This document shows, piece by piece, positions 1-8,117 of a DNA stretch of 64,000 nt; the first letter of the stretch is position 1, and the number at the start of each line of letters is the position of its first letter. Under the pieces are notes generated by a model. The model worked only from the letters and a program-made list of their open reading frames with translations. It searched no databases and had not been told where the DNA came from. This DNA comes from Gemmatimonadota bacterium (GTDB lineage Bacteria; Gemmatimonadota; Gemmatimonadetes; Gemmatimonadales; Gemmatimonadaceae). The stretch is taken from assembly GCA_020161135.1 (NCBI GenBank), contig JAIUOB010000003.1, positions 620,001-684,000 of the forward strand. Direction: 5' to 3'. Both the position numbers and the translations under genes were made by a program.

Positions 1-618
1 GTAGGCGGTGAACTCCTGCCCCAGCCGGATCGGCATGGCGTCCTGCAGGTGTGTGCGCCCCGCCTTCACGATGCCGTCGAACGCCCGCCCCTTGTCGGCG
101 AGGCCGTCGATCAGGCCATCGACGGCAGCGAGCAGCGCGGGCAGTTCACCCAGCACCGCGAGGCGGATATTGGTCGGGATCGTGTCGTTGGTGCTCTGCG
201 CCATGTTCACATGATCGTTCGGATGCACGGGCGTGTAGCTGCCGCGGGTTCCGCCGAGGAGCTCGTTGGCGCGATTGGCGAGCACCTCGTTGACGTTCAT
301 GTTGTGCGACGTGCCTGCACCGGCCTGGTACGGATCGACGACGAACTGCTCGCGATGCAGCCCCGCGAGGACCTCATCGGCGGCCGCGATGATCGCGTCG
401 GCCCGTCGTGCGTCGAGCCGTCCGGTGGTGCGATGGGTGACCGCCGCCGCCCGCTTGATCCAGACCTGCGCGATGACGAACGGCGTGAGCGGCCGAAGCC
501 CACTGATGGGGAAGTTCATCAGCGCCCGCGCCGTCTGCACGCCGTACAGGGCGTCGGCGGGCACGGGCAACTCGCCCAGCGGATCGCGCTCAAGGCGCGT
601 GTGCGGCGTGTTCGGCAT
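1..618 (-). CDS. aspA: Aspartate ammonia-lyase, N-terminal part (cut by window edge)
   Basis: Aspartase converts L-aspartate to fumarate and ammonia in the cytoplasm. The visible 206 residues belong to the fumarase/aspartase superfamily. Near the N-terminus is YGVQTARALMNFPISG, closer to the aspartase form (YG-QTLRA) than to class II fumarase (WGAQTQRS). It is followed by GTSHNMNVNEVLANRA, HPNDHVNMAQSTND and GRTHLQDAMPIRLGQE. The C-terminal part, including the usual GSSxMPxK signature, lies beyond position 1. An in-frame stop at 667-669 limits the start. I chose ATG at 618, but GTG at 627 is possible. No clear Shine-Dalgarno is visible. The gene follows a lipoprotein gene by about 48 bp and may be the last gene of the long minus-strand directon. 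Family is certain; aspartase rather than fumarase is likely. Confidence 0.88.
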   Translation of the reverse strand, partial: MPNTPHTRLERDPLGELPVPADALYGVQTARALMNFPISGLRPLTPFVIAQVWIKRAAAVTHRTTGRLDARRADAIIAAADEVLAGLHREQFVVDPYQAGAGTSHNMNVNEVLANRANELLGGTRGSYTPVHPNDHVNMAQSTNDTIPTNIRLAVLGELPALLAAVDGLIDGLADKGRAFDGIVKAGRTHLQDAMPIRLGQEFTAY

Positions 619-666
619 GCCAGTCACCAGCGGCGCAGGCACGCGATCAGGCGCGTGTGCGGCGCG

Positions 667-1467
667 TCAGGGGAAGACCACGACCGTGTCGACCGACGTG
701 GCCACATGCAGCGTGGTCGCGAGGTTGGGCTGCAGGAAGTTGGTGCGCCACCGCGTGAGGCGCAGCGAGCGCAGCGCATTGGGGCTCCCGAGGAACGCCG
801 TCATCGCTGCGGCCGGCACTTCGAAGGTGCCATCATCCCGCACGGCACAGTACACCTGTTCGTTCGGATAGGTGCTGGTGGCGGGGAAGGCGTACCGGAG
901 CGCCACGATCACTGCGGACGTGGTGTCGTTGGTGGCGTTCCACGTCACCGTCATCGGCTGTCCGGCGGCAGGAACCGTGATCGCGCCCGGGACGATCGGC
1001 TCGGCGAGACGCACTGCGATGGACGTCGACGGGAACCCGCTGCCGCCCGGGATCGTCACCACGGCGTTGTCCCCCGGCCGGTACGTGAGCGAGGAGGTGG
1101 TCGCAAGCTCGTAGCGCGCGAACGCATCGGCGAAGGCGAGCGGCAGGGTGGCGCCCGCGCTCGTCACCGTCACGTTGCCGACGTTCTTCTGCCCGCGAAC
1201 GACCGACGTGGCGGTGTCGATGGCTGCGATGAGGCACTGATCGCTCTGCTGCCGCGCGCTGTTGGGGACCGAGAGATTCCCCGACTCGAAGAAGATGGCC
1301 GTGGCAGTCGCACGCGCCTGCGCGGTGCCCTGACTCCGTCCGCTGATGCTGATCGAGCCGTACTGCGACAGGGCCACGGCTTCGGTGAGCGAGCCGCACG
1401 CCGAGAGCAGGAACGCGCCGACGAGCGCGACGGCGCGGGAGGGGGTGATGCGGGATGAAGGGCGCAT
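667..1467 (-). CDS. Putative lipoprotein of unknown function
   Basis: A 266-residue protein with a lipoprotein signal peptide: a basic start, a hydrophobic stretch (AVALVGAFLL) and the lipobox LSAC with cysteine near residue 23. It should therefore be exported and lipid-anchored. The rest is rich in Thr, Ser, Ala and Val and has a beta-strand pattern. I see no enzyme motif and do not recognise the family. The frame stays open far upstream, into the metallo-hydrolase gene, but ATG at 1467 is the start that gives a proper signal peptide, so I chose it. It sits 38 bp after the hydrolase gene in the same direction, so co-transcription is likely. The coding call is solid; function is unknown. Confidence 0.75.
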   Translation of the reverse strand: MRPSSRITPSRAVALVGAFLLSACGSLTEAVALSQYGSISISGRSQGTAQARATATAIFFESGNLSVPNSARQQSDQCLIAAIDTATSVVRGQKNVGNVTVTSAGATLPLAFADAFARYELATTSSLTYRPGDNAVVTIPGGSGFPSTSIAVRLAEPIVPGAITVPAAGQPMTVTWNATNDTTSAVIVALRYAFPATSTYPNEQVYCAVRDDGTFEVPAAAMTAFLGSPNALRSLRLTRWRTNFLQPNLATTLHVATSVDTVVVFP

Positions 1468-1505
1468 GGGCGGGAGGGGGCTCGCGGTGACGACGCGCGG
1501 GAGCG

Positions 1506-2168
1506 TCACGCCCCGATCGGGCGCGCGCTCCCCCGCAAGAAGGGGTTCACGGTCAGCTCGCGACCGATCGTGGTGGTAACACCGTGTCCGGGCAATACCC
1601 GAGCCTCGGGGTCGTACGTCGCCAGACGTTCCAACGACTGCTGCATCGCCGTGGGATCGCAGAGCGGCAGGTCGGTGCGACCGATCGACCCGGCGAAGAG
1701 CACGTCGCCCGAGACGCAGAGCCCGTTCCCCAGGAACGCGACGTGTCCCGGCGCGTGTCCCGGGAGATGCCACACGGTGAACTCGGCCCCGCCCACGGAG
1801 ACCGTGTCGCCCTCGGCGAGGGGCCGGGTCCCGGCCGGCGGCGTCTCCACCTGCAGCCCCCACCGGGCCGCCGTCGAGGACGCGTTGGCGTAGAAGAAGG
1901 CGTCGAGGGGGTGCAGGTACACCGGCACCGCGTGCGCCCGCAGCACGCCCGCGACCCCGCCGATGTGATCGAAGTGGGCGTGGGTGAGCCAGATGGCGGT
2001 GAGGGTGCACCCCGACGCGGACACGGCGTCGACCAATCGCTCCGCTTCGTCCCCCGGATCGACCAGCACCGCCTCGCGCCGCGCCTCATCGGCCAGGAGC
2101 CAGCAGTTCTCCTCGAGTGGGCCGACGGTGAGTTGGCGGACCGTGAGGTGCGGCACGACGGGCGGCAT
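1506..2168 (-). CDS. MBL-fold metallo-hydrolase (glyoxalase II-like)
   Basis: A 220-residue metallo-beta-lactamase-fold hydrolase. The zinc-binding set is complete: THAHFDH at residues 62-68 (His63, His65, Asp67, His68), GHAPGH around His138, GD around Asp155, and PGHG with His195. Such small proteins usually hydrolyse thioesters (hydroxyacylglutathione hydrolase or YcbL type) in the cytoplasm, but the substrate cannot be read from sequence. It lacks the C-terminal helical domain of classical GloB, so YcbL-like is the better label. ATG at 2168 is chosen because the conserved N-terminus begins right after it; the frame is open further upstream into trxB. It lies 11 bp downstream of trxB and is probably co-transcribed with it. 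Confidence 0.88.
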   Translation of the reverse strand: MPPVVPHLTVRQLTVGPLEENCWLLADEARREAVLVDPGDEAERLVDAVSASGCTLTAIWLTHAHFDHIGGVAGVLRAHAVPVYLHPLDAFFYANASSTAARWGLQVETPPAGTRPLAEGDTVSVGGAEFTVWHLPGHAPGHVAFLGNGLCVSGDVLFAGSIGRTDLPLCDPTAMQQSLERLATYDPEARVLPGHGVTTTIGRELTVNPFLRGSARPIGA

Positions 2169-2179
2169 GAGTGCGGGCC

Positions 2180-3199
2180 TCAGGCGGTTGCGGTGCCGAT
2201 CGTGGTCTCCGCGGTCTCGAGCACGGGCGACTCCCCGATGCCGTGATGCGCGAGCCAGCGTTCGGCCTCGAGCGCGGCCATGCACCCGGTGCCCGCCGAC
2301 GTGATGGCCTGCCGGTAGTAGTCGTCGATCACGTCGCCGGCCGCGAAGACGCCATCGACGTTCGTCGCCGTGCGCCACGGGGCCACCGTGATGTAGCCGT
2401 GCTCGGTGGTGGTGAGTTGCCCCTGCAGGAACCTGGTGTTGGGCGTGTGGCCGATGGCCACGAAGAGACCGCCCACCTCGAGCACCTCCGACGCGCCGGT
2501 GGTCGTGTCCGCAATGCGCACGCCGGTGATGAAGTCGTCGCCAAGCACTTCGGTGACCTGGCTGTTCCAGCGCACGGTGACCTTGGGGTGCGAGAGTACG
2601 CGATTGGCCATGACCTTGGACGCGCGGAAGCTGTCGCGCCGATGGATGATGACCACTTCGCTCGCGAACTTCGTGAGATACATCGCCTCTTCCATCGCGG
2701 TATCACCACCGCCGACGACGGCGAGACGGCGATTGCGGAAGAAGGGCATTGCCCCGTCGCACACGGCGCAGGCCGAGACGCCCCCGCCCTGCTTGGCGAG
2801 CCGCAGTTCACTGTCGAGTCCGATCCACTTGGCCGCCGCGCCGGTGGCCACGATGACGGTGTGCGCCGTCACAGCGGGCGAGTAGTTGGGGCGAATGACG
2901 AATGGCCGCTGCGAGAAATCCACCGACTGCACCAGCTCCGAGACGACGCGCGCGCCATGATGCACGGCCTGCGCCTTCATGCGCTCCATGAGCGCGGGGC
3001 CACTGATGGCCTCGGGGAAACCGGGAAAGTTCTCGATGTCGGTGGTGAGCATGAGCTGGCCACCTGGCAGCTCGGTTCCGACCGGCTCGCCTTCGAAGAC
3101 GAGCGGCGAGAGGTTGGCGCGCGCGGCATAGGTCGCTGCCGTCCACGCCGCGGGGCCGGAGCCGATGATGACGACGTTCTCGGGGCGCGAATCGGACAT
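2180..3199 (-). CDS. trxB: Thioredoxin-disulfide reductase
   Basis: This FAD enzyme uses NADPH to reduce thioredoxin in the cytoplasm. The 339 residues carry the FAD-binding [10 protein letters not shown] motif (residues 13-22), the redox-active CAVC at Cys144-Cys147 followed by DGA, an NADPH-binding [10 protein letters not shown] motif, and the C-terminal FAD contact FAAGDV. Length is typical (about 310-340). ATG at 3199 directly precedes the conserved N-terminus. The upstream neighbour ends at 3221 and the downstream metallo-hydrolase starts at 2168, so the three genes are very likely in one transcript. The cysteine-rich protein next door could be a redox partner, but that is only a guess from position. 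Confidence 0.96.
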   Translation of the reverse strand: MSDSRPENVVIIGSGPAAWTAATYAARANLSPLVFEGEPVGTELPGGQLMLTTDIENFPGFPEAISGPALMERMKAQAVHHGARVVSELVQSVDFSQRPFVIRPNYSPAVTAHTVIVATGAAAKWIGLDSELRLAKQGGGVSACAVCDGAMPFFRNRRLAVVGGGDTAMEEAMYLTKFASEVVIIHRRDSFRASKVMANRVLSHPKVTVRWNSQVTEVLGDDFITGVRIADTTTGASEVLEVGGLFVAIGHTPNTRFLQGQLTTTEHGYITVAPWRTATNVDGVFAAGDVIDDYYRQAITSAGTGCMAALEAERWLAHHGIGESPVLETAETTIGTATA

Positions 3200-3220
3200 G
3201 ACGCGAAGACGATGAGAGTG

Positions 3221-3982
3221 TCAGTCGATGGCCAGGACGCCGAGCGCGCCGTGGCAGTGCGACACCGTGCCGACGAGCACGCGGGCGGACGCGCCCTCGG
3301 CCCATGCAGCGACACGCGACTCGGCGGCGGCGATGGGCGCCGCATCGATCATGCCGACCCCGTGCGTGCGGTGGATGCAGGGAAAGATAACGGCGCGTCC
3401 CAGTGTCGGTTCCCGCTCGGCGAAGGTGGTCATCGCCGCCGGCATGCTCCAGTCCCGGACGTCCCGCGTGGCCGGGCAGCGCGCCGGCTCGATGCAGTTC
3501 ACGGGGCAGGTCCAGGTGGCAAAGCTCACGTAATGCCGTCCGTCGGGTGCGGCCCGCTCCCAGGGCGTCGGGGGCGTCGTGTCCAACGGCTCCACGCGCA
3601 CCGCGCGGTGTGGCCAGCGCGTGACCAGCCGCGACAACAGCCAGTCGAGGCAGAGATGCGGCATGAGCGGCGACGGCACCATCGCGTCGCGCGCGAGGGC
3701 GTCCGGGCCGGTGCCCAGCCAGGTGGCGCAGTAGTCGGCCCACGTGGTGCGCTCGACCCGCAATGGCAGCGTGGCATAGTCGCCCGCCGCGGCGCGCGCC
3801 GCGACGCGACAGGCCGGATTGCGGTCGACCACCACCACCTCGTCTGCCACGAGCCGCCCCTTGGCCGCGGCGCGGTCGAGCTGCTGCGTGTACCAGCTGC
3901 CGTAGCAGCCGCCGCCGATGACGACGATGCGACGGAAGCGCAGCGTCTCGCGCTCGTCAGGCTGCGGCGCGTGATCAGGCAT
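3221..3982 (-). CDS. Unknown protein with Rossmann-like start and Cys/His clusters
   Basis: A 253-residue protein I cannot assign. Residues 18-31 read RIVVIGGGCYGSWY, a dinucleotide-binding glycine loop, and VVVVDRNPACR at about 49-59 would fit the second strand of a Rossmann fold. The middle contains CPVNCIEPARCP (Cys159, Cys163, Cys169), a spacing that suggests an iron-sulfur or other metal site. The C-terminal part has PCIHRTHG (Cys202, His204, His207) and SHCHG (His242, Cys243, His244). No signal peptide or membrane segment is visible. It lies 21 bp upstream of trxB and 47 bp downstream of a pteridine-reductase-like gene. The coding call is firm; a redox or metal-related role is inferred from motifs and neighbour only. 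Confidence 0.8.
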   Translation of the reverse strand: MPDHAPQPDERETLRFRRIVVIGGGCYGSWYTQQLDRAAAKGRLVADEVVVVDRNPACRVAARAAAGDYATLPLRVERTTWADYCATWLGTGPDALARDAMVPSPLMPHLCLDWLLSRLVTRWPHRAVRVEPLDTTPPTPWERAAPDGRHYVSFATWTCPVNCIEPARCPATRDVRDWSMPAAMTTFAEREPTLGRAVIFPCIHRTHGVGMIDAAPIAAAESRVAAWAEGASARVLVGTVSHCHGALGVLAID

Positions 3983-4029
3983 GGTCGCGGCCGCGCGGCG
4001 TGTGCAGCCTGCGTCCCGGCCGACGGCGT

Positions 4030-4776
4030 TCAGCGGCGCAGGTGCCGCCCACCATCGACGCGCAGCACCGACCCCGTGACATACTCGGCTTCGACGAGAT
4101 AGTGAATCGCCTGCACGACATCCGCGGGGACACCGCTGCGCGCGAGCGGCACATCACGGAGGAACGCGGCGATGGTGGACTCGGGGAGATGATCGGGGGC
4201 AAGCACGAGGCCGGGCGCCACCGCACAGACACGCACGTCGGGCGCGAGCACGGCCGCCATGGTCGCCACGAGCTGTGGGATGGCGGCCTTCGTGACCTGG
4301 TGCGGAATGAGATGCGGAAAGCCCGTCTCCTCGGCGAGGTGATCGGCCATCTGGATGATCACCCCGCCCTTCCCCATCACCTTGCCGGCGGCCTGCATGA
4401 GGAAGAAGGGCGCACGCAGGTTGATGGCCTCGGTGCGATCCCAGTCGTCCGCCGTGACGTCGTTGACGGCGCGCGCCTGCATGAGCGACGCGCTGCTCAC
4501 CACCACATCGAGCGCGCCGAACGTGTCGATGGCGGCGCGCACGATGCTCGCCGGCGCGCTGGCGTCCTCGAGATCGGCGGCGAACGGCGTGACCGTCACG
4601 TTGTAGAGGCGCGCCAGGTCTGCCGCGAGCCGCGTGGCCTCCTCTTCGCTCCGGCCGTAGTGCAGCAGCACGTCGTAGCCGCGCGCGGCAAAGCTGCGCG
4701 TGATCTCGGCGCCCAGGCGGCGTGCGCCGCCCGTGATGAGCGCGACGCGGCGGGGCGATGCGGAGACGGGCGTCAT
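4030..4776 (-). CDS. SDR-family oxidoreductase, pteridine-reductase-like, altered active site
   Basis: A 248-residue short-chain dehydrogenase/reductase. The cofactor loop TGGARRLG (residues 15-22) with Arg19-Arg20 is typical of NADPH-dependent pteridine reductases (FolM/PTR1 group). The AADLED segment, the INLRAPFFL helix and the C-terminal VTGSVLRVDGG motif confirm the family. The position of the catalytic tyrosine in YxxxK reads HQVTK, so His159 replaces Tyr while Lys163 is kept. The usual NNAS motif reads SSAS. These changes may mean an altered reaction or a non-catalytic role. The frame is open upstream, but ATG at 4776 fits the family N-terminus. It lies 25 bp downstream of the PHP gene, in the same direction. 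Confidence 0.85.
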   Translation of the reverse strand: MTPVSASPRRVALITGGARRLGAEITRSFAARGYDVLLHYGRSEEEATRLAADLARLYNVTVTPFAADLEDASAPASIVRAAIDTFGALDVVVSSASLMQARAVNDVTADDWDRTEAINLRAPFFLMQAAGKVMGKGGVIIQMADHLAEETGFPHLIPHQVTKAAIPQLVATMAAVLAPDVRVCAVAPGLVLAPDHLPESTIAAFLRDVPLARSGVPADVVQAIHYLVEAEYVTGSVLRVDGGRHLRR

Positions 4777-4801
4777 GGGACCTCCGAGAAATCGCGTGAG
4801 T

Positions 4802-5665
4802 TCACGAGTGCGACGTCGACGCCGCGGACGCGGCGGTCGCGAGGCGCGCGTCCTGCGCATCGAGCCAGACCTTCGGGACGAGCTGGCCGCCAAGGCGCCG
4901 GTGTCCGTCGGTATTGCCGTGCCAGTCGGAGCCGCCGCTCAACAGGAGCCCCACCTGCGCCGCGTTGCCGACCAGTCGCTCCACGAGATACGGCGGATGG
5001 CTCGGGTGCAAGACCTCGACCCCGTCGAGGCCCGCGGCATGCAGGCGCGTCAGTCGCGCGACAGTCGCGAGATCGCCCGGATGCGCCCAGATGGCGAGCC
5101 CGCCGGCGTCGTGCACGAGCCGAATGGCATCGGCCACCTCGAATCGGTCCTTGGGCGCGTAGGCCGGCCGGCCGAATCCCAGCCACACGTCGAAGGCGTC
5201 ACGGAACTCGGCCACCCAGCCTCCCGCCACCATCGCCCGCGCGATGTGCGGGCGTCCGACGGCGCCATCGCCCGCTTCGCGGAGCACGGCGTCCATCGTG
5301 ACCGGCACGCCGCGCGCATTCAGGATGTCGACGATGCGCTGCGCGCGCGTGATGCGTGCGTCCCGCAACGCGGCGAGCGCACTGCGCATGGTCTCCGGGC
5401 GCGCGAGGTGCAGGCCCAGCAGGTGCAGCTCCTCGCCCTCGAACCAGGTGCTCAGCTCGACACCGCACACGATGCGCACCCCGAGGCGCGCGCCCGCCTC
5501 CTCCGCCTCGGCCACGCCGTCGATCGTGTCGTGATCGGTGATGGCGATGGCGTGCAGGTCGGCCGCATGCGCCGCCTCGACCACCACCGCCGGTGCAAGG
5601 GCGCCGTCGGACGCCGTGGTGTGGACCTGGAGGTCGACGAAGCGTGGCGCGTTCGCGTCGGTCAC
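4802..5665 (-). CDS. PHP-domain phosphoesterase (RNase AM/YciV-like)
   Basis: A 287-residue PHP-domain metal-dependent phosphoesterase. The metal-binding motifs are in order: DLQVHTTASDG near residue 11, ITDHDT around 42-47, GVE around 68-70, RPHIA near 143-147, AHPG, HPSHPP and GGSDWHG near 255-261. Family members such as E. coli YciV/RNase AM act on 3',5'-nucleoside bisphosphates or short RNA 5' ends; which substrate applies here is not visible. The start is GTG at 5665, overlapping the stop codon of the upstream 88-residue gene by 4 bp (GTGA), which implies translational coupling. Length matches the family (about 280-290). Confidence 0.9.
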   Translation of the reverse strand: MTDANAPRFVDLQVHTTASDGALAPAVVVEAAHAADLHAIAITDHDTIDGVAEAEEAGARLGVRIVCGVELSTWFEGEELHLLGLHLARPETMRSALAALRDARITRAQRIVDILNARGVPVTMDAVLREAGDGAVGRPHIARAMVAGGWVAEFRDAFDVWLGFGRPAYAPKDRFEVADAIRLVHDAGGLAIWAHPGDLATVARLTRLHAAGLDGVEVLHPSHPPYLVERLVGNAAQVGLLLSGGSDWHGNTDGHRRLGGQLVPKVWLDAQDARLATAASAASTSHS

Positions 5666-5928
5666 GCGCGATAGCCGGCTTCGGGCGACCGCTCGCCCGT
5701 CTGCGCCAGCCGGAACAGTCGCGTCAGTTGCGCGTCGTCGAGCGTCGCAAGCGCCTGCTCACGGCTGCGCACCCCCATGGGGCTGTACCGCGTGACGCGC
5801 ACCTCGCGCTCGGCGTCGGCGCCCGCCACGAAGATGAGGCCGAATTCGTCGCCGACGTACTGCGTGAGGAATCCGGACGGATACACCTGCCACTCGCGTC
5901 CGTCGATCATGAGGCGTCGTGCGGGCAT
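5662..5928 (-). CDS. Small conserved-looking protein, function unknown
   Basis: An 88-residue protein starting at ATG 5928. It reads as a compact alpha/beta protein (MIDGREWQVYPSGFLTQY, then a beta-rich stretch and the helix DAQLTRLFRLAQ). No signal peptide, membrane segment or catalytic motif is visible. It is translationally coupled on both sides: its stop overlaps the GTG of the PHP gene by 4 bp, and its start lies 1 bp after the stop of the 81-residue gene upstream. The frame is open further upstream, but the alternative N-terminus is low-complexity arginine-rich sequence, so I reject it. I do not recognise the family. Confidence 0.7.
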   Translation of the reverse strand: MPARRLMIDGREWQVYPSGFLTQYVGDEFGLIFVAGADAEREVRVTRYSPMGVRSREQALATLDDAQLTRLFRLAQTGERSPEAGYRA

Positions 5929-5929
5929 G

Positions 5930-6175
5930 TCAGGCTCCCGGCAGCGCGCGCCAGTGATCGGCGTCGATGTCCTGTCCAACCAGCATGCGCAGCACGTCGG
6001 CGCTGGCGGCCTCGGTGAACTCGAGGACGCGTGCCTCGTCCGCGGCGTGCTCGAACACCCAGAAGTGCGCCTGCGCCGCCGCCGCCTGCGCACGCCGCGC
6101 GTCGAGCCCCGCGCGATACGCGGGGCGTTCCTCGGCGCTGACCCGCCGTTCCTGCATGTGCAGCACGCGAGCCAT
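5930..6175 (-). CDS. Small protein of unknown function downstream of E2
   Basis: An 81-residue, probably cytoplasmic protein beginning MARVLHMQERRVSAEERPAY. It is rich in Ala and Glu, with a strongly helical middle (ARRAQAAAAQAHFWVFEHA) and a second amphipathic helix (EARVLEFTEAASADVLRML). The strand-helix order faintly resembles a ferredoxin-like dimeric barrel domain, but that is a weak impression. The ATG at 6175 overlaps the last base of the stop codon of the E2 gene (TGATG), implying coupled translation. Its stop is 1 bp before the next small gene. I cannot assign a function. Confidence 0.68.
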   Translation of the reverse strand: MARVLHMQERRVSAEERPAYRAGLDARRAQAAAAQAHFWVFEHAADEARVLEFTEAASADVLRMLVGQDIDADHWRALPGA

Positions 6176-7503
6176 CACGCGCCGCCTTCGGGCACCGTCT
6201 CGAGCGCGCGGCGCAGGTCGCTCATGAAGCGATCCGCGTCGGCCCCGTCGACCACCTTGTGATCGAACGAGAGCGCGAAGTACGCGCAGGTGCGGATCGC
6301 GATCGTGTCCTCGCCATCCGGACCCGTCACCACCTTCGGTCGCTTCTCGATGGCGCCGAGGCACAGGATGCCGGTCGTCCCGACGGGAATGATCGGCGTG
6401 CCGTACAGCGAGCCGAAGACGCCGGGGTTGGTGACCGTGAACGTCGCATCCTGCAGGTCCGCAGGGCCGAGCTTCTTGCCACGTGCACGCGACGCGAGGT
6501 CGTTGGCGCCGCGCGTGAGCCCCGTGAGCGAGAGCTCGTCGGCGCGCTTGAGCACCGGGACAATGAGTCCGGTGGGTTCGAGCGCCACGGCGATGCCGAG
6601 GTTGATCTGCTTGCGATAGATGACGTCGGTGCCCGCCACGGCGGCGTTGAGCACCGGGTGCCGCTGCAGCTGCTGACACACCGCCTGCAGGATGAACGGC
6701 AGGTAGGTGAGCTTCTGCCCGCTCTGCGCCTCGAAGTCCTTGCGCATCGCGTTGCGGATGCGCGACAGCCGCGTGAGATCGACTTCCCACACGGTGGTGA
6801 CGTGCGCGGCGACACGACGGGCGAGGCTCATGTGCTCGCTCGTCGCCTTGCGCATCTTGCTCATCGGCTCGATCACGTCACCCGGCCATGCGGTGGGCAT
6901 GGGGGCGTGCGCATCGACGCCGGCCGGCGCGTGCATCGACGCGGCCGGGCGCGTCGGCTTTGCGGCGAGGAACGCCTCGAGATCCTTGCGGGTCACGCGC
7001 CCCGCGATGCCCGTCCCCGACAGCGCGCCGATCTCGACGCCATGTTCGGCAGCCATCTTGCGCACGAGCGGCGACGACTTGGTCCGCAGGCGCTCCTCGA
7101 GAGACGCGGAGGACGCGGAGTGCACTGGCGTCGACTTCTCCGCGGCGGCGGCGGAGGGCGTCGGCGCGGGAGCGGCGGGTGCGGTCGCACCCGGTGCCGT
7201 CGCGGCAGGCGCAGCGGCAGGCGCCGACGGGGTGGCAGCAGGGGCGGCGGCAGCGGCGGCCGCGTCGGTCTCCAGGCGCGCCACGACGGTGTTGACGCCC
7301 ACCGTCTGCCCCTCTCCGACGAGAATCTCCACCAACACACCGGCGTTCGGCGACGGGATCTCGGCGTCCACCTTGTCCGTGGAGATCTCGAAGATCGGCT
7401 CGTCGCGCTTCACGCTGTCGCCGACCTTCTTGAGCCAGCGGGACACAGTGCCTTCCGCGATGGATTCTCCCATCTGCGGCATGATCACGTCGATACGGGC
7501 CAC
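6175..7503 (-). CDS. Dihydrolipoamide acyltransferase (E2) of a 2-oxoacid dehydrogenase complex
   Basis: E2 transfers an acyl group from a swinging lipoyl arm to CoA. The 442 residues show a lipoyl domain at about 1-78 with the lipoylated lysine in STDKVD (Lys44), a flexible Ala/Pro-rich linker at about 85-130, a peripheral subunit-binding domain at about 140-178 (VRKMAAEHGVEI...GTGIAGRVTRKDLEAF), and the catalytic acyltransferase domain at about 205-440. The last holds SFDHKVVDGAD with catalytic His415. One lipoyl domain and the sequence style fit a 2-oxoglutarate or branched-chain E2; the substrate is undecided. No E1 or E3 gene lies in this window, so partners must be encoded elsewhere. 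It starts 4 bp after a small membrane protein gene. Confidence 0.93.
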   Translation of the reverse strand: MARIDVIMPQMGESIAEGTVSRWLKKVGDSVKRDEPIFEISTDKVDAEIPSPNAGVLVEILVGEGQTVGVNTVVARLETDAAAAAAAPAATPSAPAAAPAATAPGATAPAAPAPTPSAAAAEKSTPVHSASSASLEERLRTKSSPLVRKMAAEHGVEIGALSGTGIAGRVTRKDLEAFLAAKPTRPAASMHAPAGVDAHAPMPTAWPGDVIEPMSKMRKATSEHMSLARRVAAHVTTVWEVDLTRLSRIRNAMRKDFEAQSGQKLTYLPFILQAVCQQLQRHPVLNAAVAGTDVIYRKQINLGIAVALEPTGLIVPVLKRADELSLTGLTRGANDLASRARGKKLGPADLQDATFTVTNPGVFGSLYGTPIIPVGTTGILCLGAIEKRPKVVTGPDGEDTIAIRTCAYFALSFDHKVVDGADADRFMSDLRRALETVPEGGA

Positions 7504-7507
7504 TCGC

Positions 7508-7813
7508 TCATCCTCGGTCGGTGAATGCGGCGTCGGCGGCGCGATCTGCGCGACGCAAACGCCACAACGCTAGAACTGGTAGGGTAACGGCACCGATCGC
7601 CGCCCCCCACCCCGCGAACACCCACCATTCACAGGCAGGCAGACCAGGGGCGGGCGTGCAGCGGGCGAAGAAACCGGCGACCTTGCCGACGGCGACGCCG
7701 GCCATGGCGCCGCTCACCGCGCCGATGAAGAACGTAAAGCATCCCACGCCGATATTCCGCCCCACCCGGTCCTCCGGGAGGGGCGTCGCGCCGGGTACCG
7801 GAGGCGGAACCAT
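7508..7813 (-). CDS. Small two-helix membrane protein
   Basis: A 101-residue protein with a proline-rich cytoplasmic start and two predicted membrane helices: about residues 20-48 (VGCFTFFIGAVSGAMAGVAV and following) and 65-85 (WVFAGWGAAIGAVTLPVLAL). A basic tail (WRLRRADRAAD) suggests that the C-terminus is cytoplasmic. Two cysteines (CTPAPGLPAC) lie in the loop between the helices. The ATG at 7813 overlaps the stop of the upstream 97-residue gene (TGATG). The function is unknown. The position between the lipoprotein/inositol group and the E2 gene gives no clear hint. Confidence 0.72.
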   Translation of the reverse strand: MVPPPVPGATPLPEDRVGRNIGVGCFTFFIGAVSGAMAGVAVGKVAGFFARCTPAPGLPACEWWVFAGWGAAIGAVTLPVLALWRLRRADRAADAAFTDRG

Positions 7814-8106
7814 CAGTAGCCGGCCTCGATGCGGTGCCGGGGGTCCGCTGCGCGGTGCAAGCCGTTGAAAAAGCGCTTGACCTGCTTGTCGAGACGGCTC
7901 TCACCGACCTGATCGGTGAATGCCTCGACCAGGGTGTAGTGGCCGCCCTCCATGCGCACGGTGACGCGCAGGGTGCCGAGCGATCCCGCAAAGGCGCGCA
8001 GACGCGCCTCGGCGCCCCCGGGAGTCAGTCCGAGGGCGCCGAAGTGTCGATCGGCTGCCTCGAGCACCTGGTCCGGCGTGAGCGAGGTCCGATGGAAATG
8101 CTGCAT
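7813..8106 (-). CDS. Small protein of unknown function (97 aa)
   Basis: A 97-residue protein without signal peptide or membrane segment. It begins MQHFHRTSLTPDQVLEAADR and continues with a helix, two or three strands (TLRVTVRMEGGHYTLVEAF) and a C-terminal helix with the basic segment DKQVKRFFNGLHR. The overall alpha/beta pattern could be a small polyketide-cyclase or dimeric barrel domain, but no motif proves it. The gene is 11 bp downstream of a lipoprotein gene and overlaps the next membrane-protein gene by one base. Coding potential is supported by the overlap structure and by a normal protein composition. Confidence 0.68.
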   Translation of the reverse strand: MQHFHRTSLTPDQVLEAADRHFGALGLTPGGAEARLRAFAGSLGTLRVTVRMEGGHYTLVEAFTDQVGESRLDKQVKRFFNGLHRAADPRHRIEAGY

Positions 8107-8117
8107 GTGAGACGGGG

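Noticed and set aside
2171..4102. A 643-codon plus-strand frame over trxB and the unknown gene
   Set aside because: It covers the certain trxB in antisense and has shadow-like composition (RRGHHR-type runs).
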